DNA from: an uncultured Oscillospiraceae bacterium
GTDB lineage: Bacteria; Bacillota; Clostridia; Oscillospirales; Ruminococcaceae
Length of the DNA: 64,000 nt
Assembly (NCBI GenBank): GCA_934446355.1
Contig: CAKSEC010000009.1
Coordinates: forward strand, 40,844-104,843
Direction of reading: 5' to 3'
Position numbers and translations under genes: made by a program
In this document: positions 50,171 through 59,436 of the stretch, piece by piece
Numbering within the stretch: the first letter of the stretch is position 1
Layout: every line of letters begins with the position of its first letter
The notes under the pieces: model-generated
What the model was told of the DNA's origin: nothing
The model's input: only the letters and a program-made list of their open reading frames with translations
Database searches by the model: none

Positions 50171-50887
50171 TCATTTCCTTTTTTTGCGGCTGCGCAGCCG
50201 CCTGAATACTGACTTAAAGAAGCTTTCTTTCAGATACGCTTCACGTGTTTTTTCCGCCGCCGGCTGTATCTCCCGCCATGCTGAATATGCCGCTGCACAG
50301 CCCGTATATCCGCCGCTGCGAAGCTTGTCGATATATATGCCTATCTCATCGGGGAAGTACCTGTCACGCTCGAACAGGCTGTTCAGCATTTCGCCGAGCC
50401 GCTTTGTCCTGAACGGACCAGTGCCGGTGCAGTCCGGGTCGAGCAGCAGGTTGAAATATACCTTCTGCGCTGTGACGTCCACCACTGCGTTTTCTTCCAT
50501 CAGACCCGCCGCGGCTATCCTGTCGTCAGCAAGGTCGAACTCCAGCGCATTGCACAGCATACTGTCGGCAAGCTTCAGCGACGTTTCATAGTCGTGCCGC
50601 TTGCGTTTGCAGAACTCCGCAAAAGGCTGTCCCTGCCGATACACGAACACCGCAGAAAAGCTTCCGCTGTCGGTGAGCAGCGACTTCAGCCCGCTGAAAT
50701 GCAGCTTCTCCATCGTGTAAAACAGCGGGAGAAGCTCCCTGATATACGCCATACTGCCGTATTGATTGACAATGCACATCTCGCCGCTGCTGACCGTTAC
50801 GTCGCAGCACAGCGCCGCTTCATAGCCGTAATGCGACCTGAGCACTTCAGTCACCTTATATCTTCCGCTGTCGATAAGCTCCTGCAA
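50171..50887 (-). CDS. CIS-block protein of unknown function, 238 residues
   Basis: A cytoplasmic protein with a probable TTG start after GGGGAGGGG. I do not recognise a family. The pattern GRYKVTEVLRSHYGYEAALCCD, then VFVYRQGQPF and ALEFDLADDRIAAAGLMEENAVVD, recalls a reduced protein-kinase fold (N-lobe strands, hinge, and a catalytic-loop-like stretch), without a clear VAIK Lys, HRD or DFG. The C-terminus is very basic (RRLRSRKKRK). It lies just before the cyclase-like sensor gene and after the DFxxEQ baseplate-associated gene, so a link between particle and sensor is possible (inference). Confidence 0.65.
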   Translation of the reverse strand: MQELIDSGRYKVTEVLRSHYGYEAALCCDVTVSSGEMCIVNQYGSMAYIRELLPLFYTMEKLHFSGLKSLLTDSGSFSAVFVYRQGQPFAEFCKRKRHDYETSLKLADSMLCNALEFDLADDRIAAAGLMEENAVVDVTAQKVYFNLLLDPDCTGTGPFRTKRLGEMLNSLFERDRYFPDEIGIYIDKLRSGGYTGCAAAYSAWREIQPAAEKTREAYLKESFFKSVFRRLRSRKKRK

Positions 50888-50909
50888 GCTGCCGCCCCTC
50901 CCCTGAAAA

Positions 50910-52733
50910 TCAATCCTCTACAATGACGAACGCCGATGTGCGGGTCTCTCCGTCTGCATTGCTGCAGGCAACGACCTCGTATGTGCCGCCCTCGGACGGC
51001 GCCTGATACAGACCGTTGTCGTCGATACTGCCGCCGTCATGATCGGTCACCGACCATGTTACCGTCTTATCCTCAGAGCCGCTGACCTCTGCCATGAAGC
51101 GCACTCTCTCAAGCGGCTTCAGCTTCTGGATATCAGGGCTTATGCGAATGACTATCTTGTCCTTTGCCCTCATCTGCGCTGTGTCCCTTGTGGGCTTGTA
51201 TGCGAACCAGCGAACTCTTACGCTGTGTCCGTCCACATAGTCCGAAAGCCGTATTCCTATGCGGAACGTGCCCTTGTCGGGGCTGAGCAGCGCAGCGGCT
51301 TCTATCTTCGGCACCGCCTTTTCGCCCTTTGCCGCAAATATCTCGCCATCGCCGAACAGCAGCTTGCGTTCGCCGCCGTCGTCGTATTCCACAGAAACCG
51401 AAAGGCTCACATCGCCTATGCCGAGGTTATGCGGGATATCCTCGGAAAAGAACCGTGCGTTCACCCTGATGGCGCCGGATATCGGTATTTCAGCCACGCC
51501 GGACGAGGTTGCATAATCATACGCTTCTGTCGAGGGTATGCCGAACTTGAAACTCAGCCGCTTGTTCTTCTTGCTGTAGGAAGCGTTCACCTGCGGCTTC
51601 TGCCAGTAGTCAAGAGTTTCCACCTCGGTGGATACGCCGCCCTTTAGCAGGTCCTCAGACTTCACGACTGCGGTCTGGACGGGCTGCGCAGCGGTATGCG
51701 ATACCTGCTCCGCCCCGCCGCCGAGATTCACCCTCTGACCAAAGGGAAGCGGGGTTATGTGCCTGATGATGAAGCCCGTGCCTATGTTCAGGCAGTCCAT
51801 CTTTGCAAGGTATATCGGGGTATTCTCGCCGCCGATATGCTTTTCGAGCGTGCTCATTCTCGTGTCACGCATTATTGCGAAGCTGTCCGCGTCTGCGCAC
51901 AGATACACCTCAGGAGCGTCCACGGTTATGCGGTCGGTGAAGTCGCCCATCTGCACGGCTATCTCCGCCTTGTCCTTGTGAAGCGGTACTGATATCTCCG
52001 CTGCATCTGCGCAGGACAAAGTGAAATCAGCAGTGAAAACGTCGCTCTTGAGGGAAGTATCCTCGGCGAACGACAGGCGGGAACTTTCCTCGCCCTTTGA
52101 CCTGAAATAGTCCCCTGCGAATGAATATGCAAAGGACACTGGCTGGTCGTCGATACCTTTCAGTATCACGAAACGCACCGTTATCTCATCGCCGGACAAA
52201 GCAAGCTTCGGAACTATCCTGATTATACGCAGACCGTGTGCGCTGTAAACCACAGATACGCTGTTCACGCCCGAACCGCCGTATATCTCAGTAAGATCGG
52301 GTTCGTCAGTCGAAAGGAACAGCCGGAAGCCCTCCTCAATCTTGTTGTACTGCTCGCTCACGCTGTCCGCTGCGCCGATATTGTTGACCGGCTCACGCTC
52401 CTCCTGCGAATACTGCAGGCAGAGATACGCCCTGTCGGACTTTTCGAGTGCGTCATAGCCGTCCACCATGCGCAGCTTTCTTATCACCGGCGCATTTACG
52501 CATATCTCTCTGCCCATGTAGTCAAGCGCCAGACCTGTTTCAACAGAGAAGGAAACATCGTCGTTGCGGTATACGCCCAGACCGCAGACAACTCCCGCAC
52601 CGAAAAGAGTGCGGTTGAGCAGGCGGCGTTTGTTGTTGAAATAACGCTGCTCTGTTTCAAAATCTCTGGCGGTGAGCATTTTTCCGTAGAAATATCTGTT
52701 CCTTTCAAGCGGAAAGAAATTACTGTTCTTCAT
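50910..52733 (-). CDS. CIS baseplate-associated protein with DFxxEQ motif and Ig-like end
   Basis: A 607-residue protein. The N-terminus (NRYFYGKMLTARDFETEQRY, LLNRTLFGAGVVCGLGV) has a motif I know from eCIS clusters, where such proteins are encoded beside baseplate genes. Beta-rich domains follow, with a Ser/Thr/Val stretch in the middle. The last ~80 residues form a Big_2-like Ig fold (VTWSVTDHDGGSIDDNGLYQAP). It may be a fibre or baseplate-decorating protein that contacts a target. It overlaps the upstream tail-protein gene by 14 bp. Its function is unproven. Confidence 0.75.
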   Translation of the reverse strand: MKNSNFFPLERNRYFYGKMLTARDFETEQRYFNNKRRLLNRTLFGAGVVCGLGVYRNDDVSFSVETGLALDYMGREICVNAPVIRKLRMVDGYDALEKSDRAYLCLQYSQEEREPVNNIGAADSVSEQYNKIEEGFRLFLSTDEPDLTEIYGGSGVNSVSVVYSAHGLRIIRIVPKLALSGDEITVRFVILKGIDDQPVSFAYSFAGDYFRSKGEESSRLSFAEDTSLKSDVFTADFTLSCADAAEISVPLHKDKAEIAVQMGDFTDRITVDAPEVYLCADADSFAIMRDTRMSTLEKHIGGENTPIYLAKMDCLNIGTGFIIRHITPLPFGQRVNLGGGAEQVSHTAAQPVQTAVVKSEDLLKGGVSTEVETLDYWQKPQVNASYSKKNKRLSFKFGIPSTEAYDYATSSGVAEIPISGAIRVNARFFSEDIPHNLGIGDVSLSVSVEYDDGGERKLLFGDGEIFAAKGEKAVPKIEAAALLSPDKGTFRIGIRLSDYVDGHSVRVRWFAYKPTRDTAQMRAKDKIVIRISPDIQKLKPLERVRFMAEVSGSEDKTVTWSVTDHDGGSIDDNGLYQAPSEGGTYEVVACSNADGETRTSAFVIVED

Positions 52734-53865
52734 CGTTGCTTCCTCCTAAAATCAAATCTCCGCCTATCCTGCTGCCTGCGTCCGCCCCTGCGCAGGAATA
52801 CCCGCTGATGACTGAATTAACGCCAAGATAGGTATGGCTTTCAAGAATTATATTTCGCTTCAGAATGACCACCTCAGCTTCGGTGTAGGCGGGTATCCTG
52901 TTTTTCAGCTTTTCTGTGAATATATTAGCCTCGTGCGTGTCCGCAAACGTCTTTTCCGGCAGCATAAGAAAGAATCTGTAAGGGTCGCTGCCGAAAAGCC
53001 TGCGGTAGACCTCTCTGTCCTTTCCCTCGCTCACCATTCGGCTCACGCTGAAATACTCGACCACGTTCGGCGTAACGCCGTATTCCTGCTCTATCCAGCG
53101 CACAAGTCCCTTTTTCGTGCCAGTCGTGCGGTGGTCCTCGGCTGCCTGCCGTATCTTCTCACGCAGCCGCTCGTCTGAGATATACGCTGCGTCGTCCGTC
53201 ATTATCCATTCTGCAAGGTATCTCAGCATATCGCCCTTTGCGATGCGATAGTCAAGAGCCTCACCGGAATGCGCTATGCGGCTGTCCATATCGAAGAATA
53301 TGCTGTCGAAGATGGACATGAACCTCGACATGAAGCCGTTCTCGCCGTCGCTCGCCCGATATGCTTCGGGGAGATAATCCATCATGCTCTCACTTTTCAG
53401 CAGAAGCTTCAGCTTATCCAGCCTGAACGGCTGACCGTCCAGAAGCATGATATCCAGCCTTATCCATATGTACCTGCCCTGCAGCCCAAGCATTCCGTCG
53501 CTGCAGTTGGTGTAAAGCGGGGTAAACAGCCCGCTTATCATCTCCAGTCGCTCTGCGGGACTGACTGTTCCGTCCCTCAGCAGGCTGTCAAGTTCCATTG
53601 TCCTGCCGCCGCAGACGACCAGCGTGCTGTCCGCCGCATATGCGCTGACCCTTACTATCGTATTCTCGCCGCAGCATGAGCCTATCTCAAGGCTGCGCCA
53701 GTTAAAGCCGTGCTCCGTGGAATCCGCAGAACCGGTTATCATGGTGCAGCTCACTCTGCCCTCAGAGGAGATCACGCTGCTGCCGCTCAGTTCCATGCCG
53801 TCAAGCAGACATCGCTGCCATTCAGACGCACGGTTGAGCGTGATATATAGTCTGCCTCCGTTCAA
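52720..53865 (-). CDS. Phage tail protein I-like baseplate protein
   Basis: A 381-residue protein. After a ~155-residue beta-rich N-terminus, the segment YLPEAYRASDGENGFMSRFM, ALDYRIAKGDMLRYLAEWI and REKIRQAAEDHRTTGTKKGL matches the TIGR02242-type tail protein domain (LPxxYR, W(I/L), RGTxxGL), which builds the baseplate wedge next to gp6-like proteins. The C-terminal ~60 residues include a possible repeat of Gly and Ser. The start is a TTG at 53865, placed by GGAGGG; no ATG fits. It sits directly after the 703-residue baseplate-J protein. Confidence 0.82.
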   Translation of the reverse strand: MNGGRLYITLNRASEWQRCLLDGMELSGSSVISSEGRVSCTMITGSADSTEHGFNWRSLEIGSCCGENTIVRVSAYAADSTLVVCGGRTMELDSLLRDGTVSPAERLEMISGLFTPLYTNCSDGMLGLQGRYIWIRLDIMLLDGQPFRLDKLKLLLKSESMMDYLPEAYRASDGENGFMSRFMSIFDSIFFDMDSRIAHSGEALDYRIAKGDMLRYLAEWIMTDDAAYISDERLREKIRQAAEDHRTTGTKKGLVRWIEQEYGVTPNVVEYFSVSRMVSEGKDREVYRRLFGSDPYRFFLMLPEKTFADTHEANIFTEKLKNRIPAYTEAEVVILKRNIILESHTYLGVNSVISGYSCAGADAGSRIGGDLILGGSNDEEQ

Positions 53866-53877
53866 TCCAGTCCCTCC

Positions 53878-55989
53878 TTAAAGTTCGGTCACGACAAGTT
53901 CGGTCGTGCCGCAGCAGGCTATCGCATGGGGCGGTATCTGTATCCCGCCGGCTGTACGCGTGCAGTCTGCCCTTTCGGCGGAAAGCCTGAGGTATTTCAC
54001 CGTCAGCACGCCCTCCACCGAGCATATGCCGGATATCACGGCGGCTTCGCTGACAGGCTCGCCGAAATGCGTCCTGCCGTCGCTGCCGTATACCGAAAAC
54101 ATATTGCGCAGCGCCTGCTCCGCACTCGCCCTTGCCTGCCCCACCTCGCGGGTGCTGCATACTATCTCAGCAAATATATTTATCTTTACGTAAACCGGCG
54201 CAGCCGTCCTGATGTCTACCGTCAGAAGCCGACAGCCGTCGATATGCCTTTTCACCGCCGCAAGAAATCGCTCGTCCGGTACGGGATACCTGCTCCTGCT
54301 GTACGGCAATACCGCCAGCGTGACGGTATTTGCGAGCTTTTCCGGCGGCAATTCGGGTCTGTCAGGATCGAAAAACGGTATAGCCTTGACGTCCGCTATA
54401 CGCACGCCGGGCGTCCTCAGTGCGATGGTGCGCATATCCTCTGCGGATACCGCCCTGCTGCAGTCCGAAAGCTCGAATCTCAGCCGCCTGAGCGCAGCTT
54501 CAAGGCTCTCACGGCTTCTGCCGCCGAAGCACATTTCCGGCTGCGACACCGGATATTCTGCGTCTGCGCCTCGGATACCCTTCAGGCTGCCCGCAAGAAT
54601 ATTGCCGTCTGCGCCCTTAGTTAAAATACAGGCCGTCACCAGAATATTGTCAGTTCCTGCGGGCGGCGCTTCGCCGTTTTCGTTGTCGCCGAACACCAGC
54701 TTTCTGCGCTGCTCGTCAAAGCAGAATACCCTGTCCTCAGGGCCTGCAAGTCCCATGCTTTCCGTCCTGAGATATTCACGCCATCTGGGTTTCTCGCTGT
54801 CCGCCCTGTCCAGCACCATTATGCGAAGTCCGCCGTCTGTCGGCGTGCCGTCCGGGTCGAATCTGAACTCCTGACACGGCAGTCCGTCTGAGGACAGCGA
54901 CAGCTTCCCCGCAAAGGCTTCCGTATAGAATATCACACGCACGTTCGGCTGTCCGTCTGCGGCGGCTGTGCCGGAATATTCCGTCAGGTCTATCCGCACT
55001 CTGCCGTCAGTCACTGAATATATCGGCTCAGGGATAAGCTGCCAGCCTGCGCCGTCCCTCAGCATGACCAGAAGCCTGCCCTGCGCCGCCATAATGTCGG
55101 AGCATTCAGCGAAGCCGTCCGTCAGCAGCATATCCTCGCAGGCGCATTCACGCTTCTTCTGCGTAAGAGTCAGCATATCCGCCGTTATACCGCTCAGCAG
55201 CGGCATATCCTCGCAGCCGCTGTAGCCGACATAAGCACGCAGCCACACGCCCGCAGCGGGCGCTTCCACTGAGGAAGCCGCCATGTCCTCCCCCGTGCCG
55301 AACGAGATACTGCCGGTCACGGACAGCCCGTGGGTGCTGTCAGACATAACGCTGCAGGGAACGAATCCCGCCGCCGTCGAGTACTCCCACACGATATCCC
55401 TCGGCGAACTGTCGTCCTCAAACGGGTTTCTCGCCACAGGACAGCGGTCTGCAATATCGAACCACAGCTTCGGTCTGTCGGAAGCCGCCGAAAGCCTTAT
55501 GTAAAGATACCTGCCAACGCATTCAAGTTCCTGCCCGAACGGGTGGAACGCCGTTCCGTGCTCGGCGGCTATCTCTGTCACGTCCATGTATTCAGAGCCG
55601 TTCCTTAAGTATACTCCAGTCACCCCGCCGACCGCTTTCCTGAACGGCTTTTCAAGCAGAAATTCAGTGCCGTCCGGCGCAGCCGCAGTGCTTCCAGCAG
55701 GAAGATATTCCGGCACGCTGCCGCTGAAAGTCAGTCTTGCCGCTGACGGCGCAGCAGGGCGAGGGATAATGCCCGCAAGCCGCAGCATTGCTTCCCTGCT
55801 CCTGTCGGATATGCGGTCAAGGTAGTACTGCTGCATTTCTTTCAGCCATGCCCAAAGTTCGATTATCGTGATTCCGGGGTCATGCTCGTTGAAATCCGTC
55901 CACTCCGGAAAAATGACCGGAATGCGCCGCTTCGCCGCTTCAACTATATCTGTGTATTTCTGGTCGTCCAGCTTTGGCAGCTTTATCAT
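53878..55989 (-). CDS. Baseplate J-like protein (Afp11/gp6-like)
   Basis: A 703-residue baseplate assembly protein of the TIGR02243 type. The N-terminal start (KLDDQKYTDIVEAAKRRIP, EWTDFNEHDPGITIIELWAW) is the classic signature of these wedges. The C-terminal baseplate-J core holds GEAPPAGTDNILVTACILTKG, RCLRFELSDCSRAVSAEDM-like text and VYVKINIFAEIV, with conserved Arg-rich strands. In Afp-like particles two such proteins (Afp11/12) make the hexameric wedge ring. The ATG at 55989 is chosen because AAGGAG is too close to the ATG at 55998. Confidence 0.88.
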   Translation of the reverse strand: MIKLPKLDDQKYTDIVEAAKRRIPVIFPEWTDFNEHDPGITIIELWAWLKEMQQYYLDRISDRSREAMLRLAGIIPRPAAPSAARLTFSGSVPEYLPAGSTAAAPDGTEFLLEKPFRKAVGGVTGVYLRNGSEYMDVTEIAAEHGTAFHPFGQELECVGRYLYIRLSAASDRPKLWFDIADRCPVARNPFEDDSSPRDIVWEYSTAAGFVPCSVMSDSTHGLSVTGSISFGTGEDMAASSVEAPAAGVWLRAYVGYSGCEDMPLLSGITADMLTLTQKKRECACEDMLLTDGFAECSDIMAAQGRLLVMLRDGAGWQLIPEPIYSVTDGRVRIDLTEYSGTAAADGQPNVRVIFYTEAFAGKLSLSSDGLPCQEFRFDPDGTPTDGGLRIMVLDRADSEKPRWREYLRTESMGLAGPEDRVFCFDEQRRKLVFGDNENGEAPPAGTDNILVTACILTKGADGNILAGSLKGIRGADAEYPVSQPEMCFGGRSRESLEAALRRLRFELSDCSRAVSAEDMRTIALRTPGVRIADVKAIPFFDPDRPELPPEKLANTVTLAVLPYSRSRYPVPDERFLAAVKRHIDGCRLLTVDIRTAAPVYVKINIFAEIVCSTREVGQARASAEQALRNMFSVYGSDGRTHFGEPVSEAAVISGICSVEGVLTVKYLRLSAERADCTRTAGGIQIPPHAIACCGTTELVVTEL

Positions 55990-56019
55990 TGCGGACATCT
56001 CCTTTCATGCTCCGGCGGC

Positions 56020-59013
56020 TCAGCGCTCCGCCTGCCCGTCTATCCTGACGGTGTGGCTTCCTGAAACAGGCAGGAAGTACCTGTATTCCGGCGGCCTGTC
56101 AAGCGGTATCGTTATCACTTTGCCGCCGCTGTAGTACTCGCCGGAAAGCAGCACTCTTGAAATATAGGCTATATTCGCCGTCCCTTTCAATGCTGCGTAA
56201 ATATCTGCTTCGCATATAACTGTGCCGATACCTGCGGAAGCTGTCAGCCTGTCGATTGCCGCAGCTATATCACGCTCGGTCTGCACCGCATATTCATAGT
56301 CCCTGATGACCACTGAAACTTCTGCGCTCACCGTCAGCTTCTTCGCCGGAATAACGGCAAGCCTGCCGCCCATCACCGGCTCGCAGCAGCCGCGCTGCCG
56401 CAGGAATGCGTCTATCTTACGGCAAAGAGCCGCGGAATACGCTGCGCTGCTGTTGTCAGCGGGCTTCACAACTACCGTCACGCAGCCCGGCTCAGCTTCG
56501 CACCGGCGGTTTCTGCCGGGGAAGCAGCGCACCTCGCCGACCTCGGAGAACTCCTCCATTATAAGGCCCTCGTGGTCGCGCACAGTCACTGCCCTGCCGC
56601 CGTGGCGCAGCCTCTGCGCTCCGATACGGCGTACTGTTTCTATGCTCTGCTCGTCGCTGCCGCCGCAGGTCGGGCAGATGTTCGTCATGCTCTCAACGAA
56701 CGGAATGCCGGTGATAAGTCCGTCCAGTCCGCCCGCCGGAAGATTCCCCCTAGTACCGCCGCCGTAGGAATAATCCACCGACAGATCAGGGTCTGAGGAA
56801 TATGCGGGTATCCTGCCGTAAACGCCGTCGCCGAACGTCAGTCTGCCGGAAGCCCTGTCAAGTTCATAGCGGCGTTCATTACTGCCGCAGCCGGACAGGC
56901 TCTCCGTTTCCCGCCACTTTACCCACCATTCAGCGGGCTGACCGTCCTCTCCGTTTATTACACGCACCTGACTGCTGTTCTGCCGCATAAGTTCCTGAAG
57001 TTCGCTCAGGGGTGATTCGCCAAGTTCGTTCACCCATACCTCGCAGTCTATGACCGGCGTATTTGAAAGCGTCATCTGCTGGAACTTCTTTCCTGCAAGC
57101 AGTGACCTGCGTTCGCCGCTCACAGATATCCTCTGCACCACCTCGACCGCATTCATCTCGATACGGCGCAGCGCCGGAAAAGGCTCTGTGCCATCTGCGC
57201 CAAGCGGCTCCTCCACACGTATCCAGTAGCCCTGCTCGCCGAAAAGTTCAGCCTGCGCCATGTCCTCAGGTATATACATCGAAATAAGGCCGCTGCTGCA
57301 GAAGCCGTCCGTTTTGTCCACAGTTTTCAGTTCACGCCAGCGGCGGGTATCCGTCTGACCTCCGGCGTAGTAGGAGAACGAAAGTTCTCCCGCCGTATCG
57401 GTTTCGCTCTCAAAGCCAAGCCATATATTCACGGGATAGCCGCACGGCGGCTGGTCGAATCTGAAATACACTGTCCTGCGGCTGTCCGGCATAAGTGTGA
57501 AAAGTTCCATGCGATTGCCTGCGCCGCTGAGCGTATATTCGCACCTGCGGCAGGAATTGAGCGTGCTCACGCTTGCCGCCTGCACGTAGTCCGTGCCGTA
57601 ATCGAACCGCAGTTCCACCGACTTCACCAGCGGAAGCAGCCACCTGCCGTTCATGCTGAACCTGTTCTTTACCTCGCGCACCCTCGCCCTTATCCAGAGG
57701 TCATTGCAGGCGTTCTGCACTGACATCGCAATATCTGCCGGACAGGTAAAGGTTATGCGGCGGCGGCCGTCACGCCCGCTGCAGGCGAAAAGGTCGATAT
57801 CACCGCCGACTTCAAGCCTTGCCCAGCCGTAACCGTTCCAGTATTCCCAGATAACATCGGAGATGGATATATCGTCAGGGGTCTGCGGTTTCAGTTCGCC
57901 CTTGTCCACAAGCAGCTTCTGCTCGAAATCAGGCTCGGCGTCCGTTTCGCCGTTCTGGGACACCACAGTGCTCACCCAGAGTTCCAGCGATATCTCTGCG
58001 CCCGCCTTGCTGAATACCTCTGACGAACCTATATAGAATGCGTCGTAGGCATTCGGCTCTTTTCCGAAAACATATCCGCAGCCGCTGACGGGAAGTTCCG
58101 TGTCGTTTGCGAAAAGGCTGTCGGGTAGCCTGCCGGTCATGGTTTCCGGCTCGTCCACGCTGCGTGAACTCAGCAGGATATTGTCTGCGGTTATCGGCTC
58201 GGAAGCCTCCGTGCGGCGCATCTCGCAGAATACCCTGAAATGCCCCTCCTCGTCCGGCTCTCCGTCCTCGTTTACGGGTATCGCTCTGCCCTCAGGCTTC
58301 GTCAGTATTATGCAGCCCTCGCTCTGTCTTGCCGAAAGCGGTATTATTCCACGCTCGCCGACCATCGACCACTGTGCGCAGTCGGGGCTGCAGAGCGCCT
58401 TTATGTGCGAATCGTCACGGCTTCCCGCCGCTGCGGTCACTCTCATGCTTATCTCAGAAGCGCCGCTCAGGCTCAGCGCATTATCCTGAACTACCGAAAA
58501 GCAGTGCTTCTCGGCGTTCATCTCAGGCTGCGGGCGGAATAACGTCACGTCAGCCGGCACGCCCTCCTCCATCGGGGTGCGTGTGATGACGTCCTTTGAC
58601 GGGTCGGTCATGAATATGTCGGTAAACTCAGCCGGCACTGCAAAATACCCCTGAGTTGTTTCAAACACTATCCGTTCGTCGTCCTTGTCCGTAAAAAGCT
58701 GCGTGCCCTTTTTTATGAACACACGCTGGGAAGCCCCCTCTGCCAGCCTTGCCGCCGCAGTACCTACTGCGGGAGATACTGGCTTTGCGCACACGCCCAG
58801 CATATTCAGGAACTCTATGTTGCATTTGTCCGGGAATCTGTCAAGCCGCTCGACCGTGCCGCTGAACATCTCAGAAAACAGCATTGCAAGCGCAGTTCCT
58901 CCGTCGGGGTCGGCGGGGTCGAAATGCCACTCCGGAGTATATGCCCTGCTTTTTTCGCCGACAAGGGCAAGAATATCCTTTGCCGTCCTGCCGTCAAGCT
59001 TTGGTGTAGTCAT
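56020..59013 (-). CDS. Large baseplate J-like protein (Afp11/12-like)
   Basis: A 997-residue protein with the same N-terminal plan as its downstream neighbour (TAKDILALVGEKSRAYTPEW, FDPADPDGGTALAMLFSEMF) and a C-terminal baseplate-J core (GRLTFGDGVYGRIP, DLSVDYSYGGGTRGNLPAG, GGRAVTVRDHEGLIMEEF). About 500 extra beta-rich residues separate them. Its stop and the gp25 gene start overlap by 4 bp. Together with the 703-residue protein it should form the wedge ring around the spike. Larger than usual, so the insert may add receptor-facing or target-contact surface. Confidence 0.88.
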   Translation of the reverse strand: MTTPKLDGRTAKDILALVGEKSRAYTPEWHFDPADPDGGTALAMLFSEMFSGTVERLDRFPDKCNIEFLNMLGVCAKPVSPAVGTAAARLAEGASQRVFIKKGTQLFTDKDDERIVFETTQGYFAVPAEFTDIFMTDPSKDVITRTPMEEGVPADVTLFRPQPEMNAEKHCFSVVQDNALSLSGASEISMRVTAAAGSRDDSHIKALCSPDCAQWSMVGERGIIPLSARQSEGCIILTKPEGRAIPVNEDGEPDEEGHFRVFCEMRRTEASEPITADNILLSSRSVDEPETMTGRLPDSLFANDTELPVSGCGYVFGKEPNAYDAFYIGSSEVFSKAGAEISLELWVSTVVSQNGETDAEPDFEQKLLVDKGELKPQTPDDISISDVIWEYWNGYGWARLEVGGDIDLFACSGRDGRRRITFTCPADIAMSVQNACNDLWIRARVREVKNRFSMNGRWLLPLVKSVELRFDYGTDYVQAASVSTLNSCRRCEYTLSGAGNRMELFTLMPDSRRTVYFRFDQPPCGYPVNIWLGFESETDTAGELSFSYYAGGQTDTRRWRELKTVDKTDGFCSSGLISMYIPEDMAQAELFGEQGYWIRVEEPLGADGTEPFPALRRIEMNAVEVVQRISVSGERRSLLAGKKFQQMTLSNTPVIDCEVWVNELGESPLSELQELMRQNSSQVRVINGEDGQPAEWWVKWRETESLSGCGSNERRYELDRASGRLTFGDGVYGRIPAYSSDPDLSVDYSYGGGTRGNLPAGGLDGLITGIPFVESMTNICPTCGGSDEQSIETVRRIGAQRLRHGGRAVTVRDHEGLIMEEFSEVGEVRCFPGRNRRCEAEPGCVTVVVKPADNSSAAYSAALCRKIDAFLRQRGCCEPVMGGRLAVIPAKKLTVSAEVSVVIRDYEYAVQTERDIAAAIDRLTASAGIGTVICEADIYAALKGTANIAYISRVLLSGEYYSGGKVITIPLDRPPEYRYFLPVSGSHTVRIDGQAER

Positions 59014-59417
59014 TTGCCCTCGCCCTCCATCATATAGAATGGGTAAACCATGTTGAACTGGTTATTCGTGGAACGCAGCGTGTAGGTTATGTTCAGCGCA
59101 AGCACGCCGCTTCCGTCGTCTGACTCAGCCTGAACGCTGATATCCATTATTCTCGGCTCCCAGAGTTCCAGCGCCTCACGCACGCTGTCCTCCAGCGCAG
59201 AGATACGCTCGTCACGCTTGTCTGAAAACAGGAATTCCCCCGCCGCCGTGCCAAACTCCGGAAGCATGACCCGCTCGCCGATATTCGTGCGCAGAATAAT
59301 GCGTATCGCCTGCTCTACGTCCTCCTCGGCGCTGCTCATGGCTATTCTTCCGGTCGAAGGGTCAACGCTGAAAGGGAAGCTGAATCCCCGTCCCATGAAG
59401 CTTTTGTTGTCAGTCAT
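59010..59417 (-). CDS. gp25-like baseplate wedge protein
   Basis: A 135-residue GPW/gp25-family protein: GRGFSFPFSVDPSTGRI at the start, EDVEQAIRIILRTNIGERVMLPEFG (the EPR-like core motif that seeds sheath contraction) and ALNITYTLRSTNNQFNMVYPFY. Its homologue Afp9 links the baseplate to the first sheath ring. The start is 20 bp after the spike gene. Confidence 0.92.
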   Translation of the reverse strand: MTDNKSFMGRGFSFPFSVDPSTGRIAMSSAEEDVEQAIRIILRTNIGERVMLPEFGTAAGEFLFSDKRDERISALEDSVREALELWEPRIMDISVQAESDDGSGVLALNITYTLRSTNNQFNMVYPFYMMEGEGK

Positions 59418-59436
59418 TGCGTATCCCTCCGGTCAA

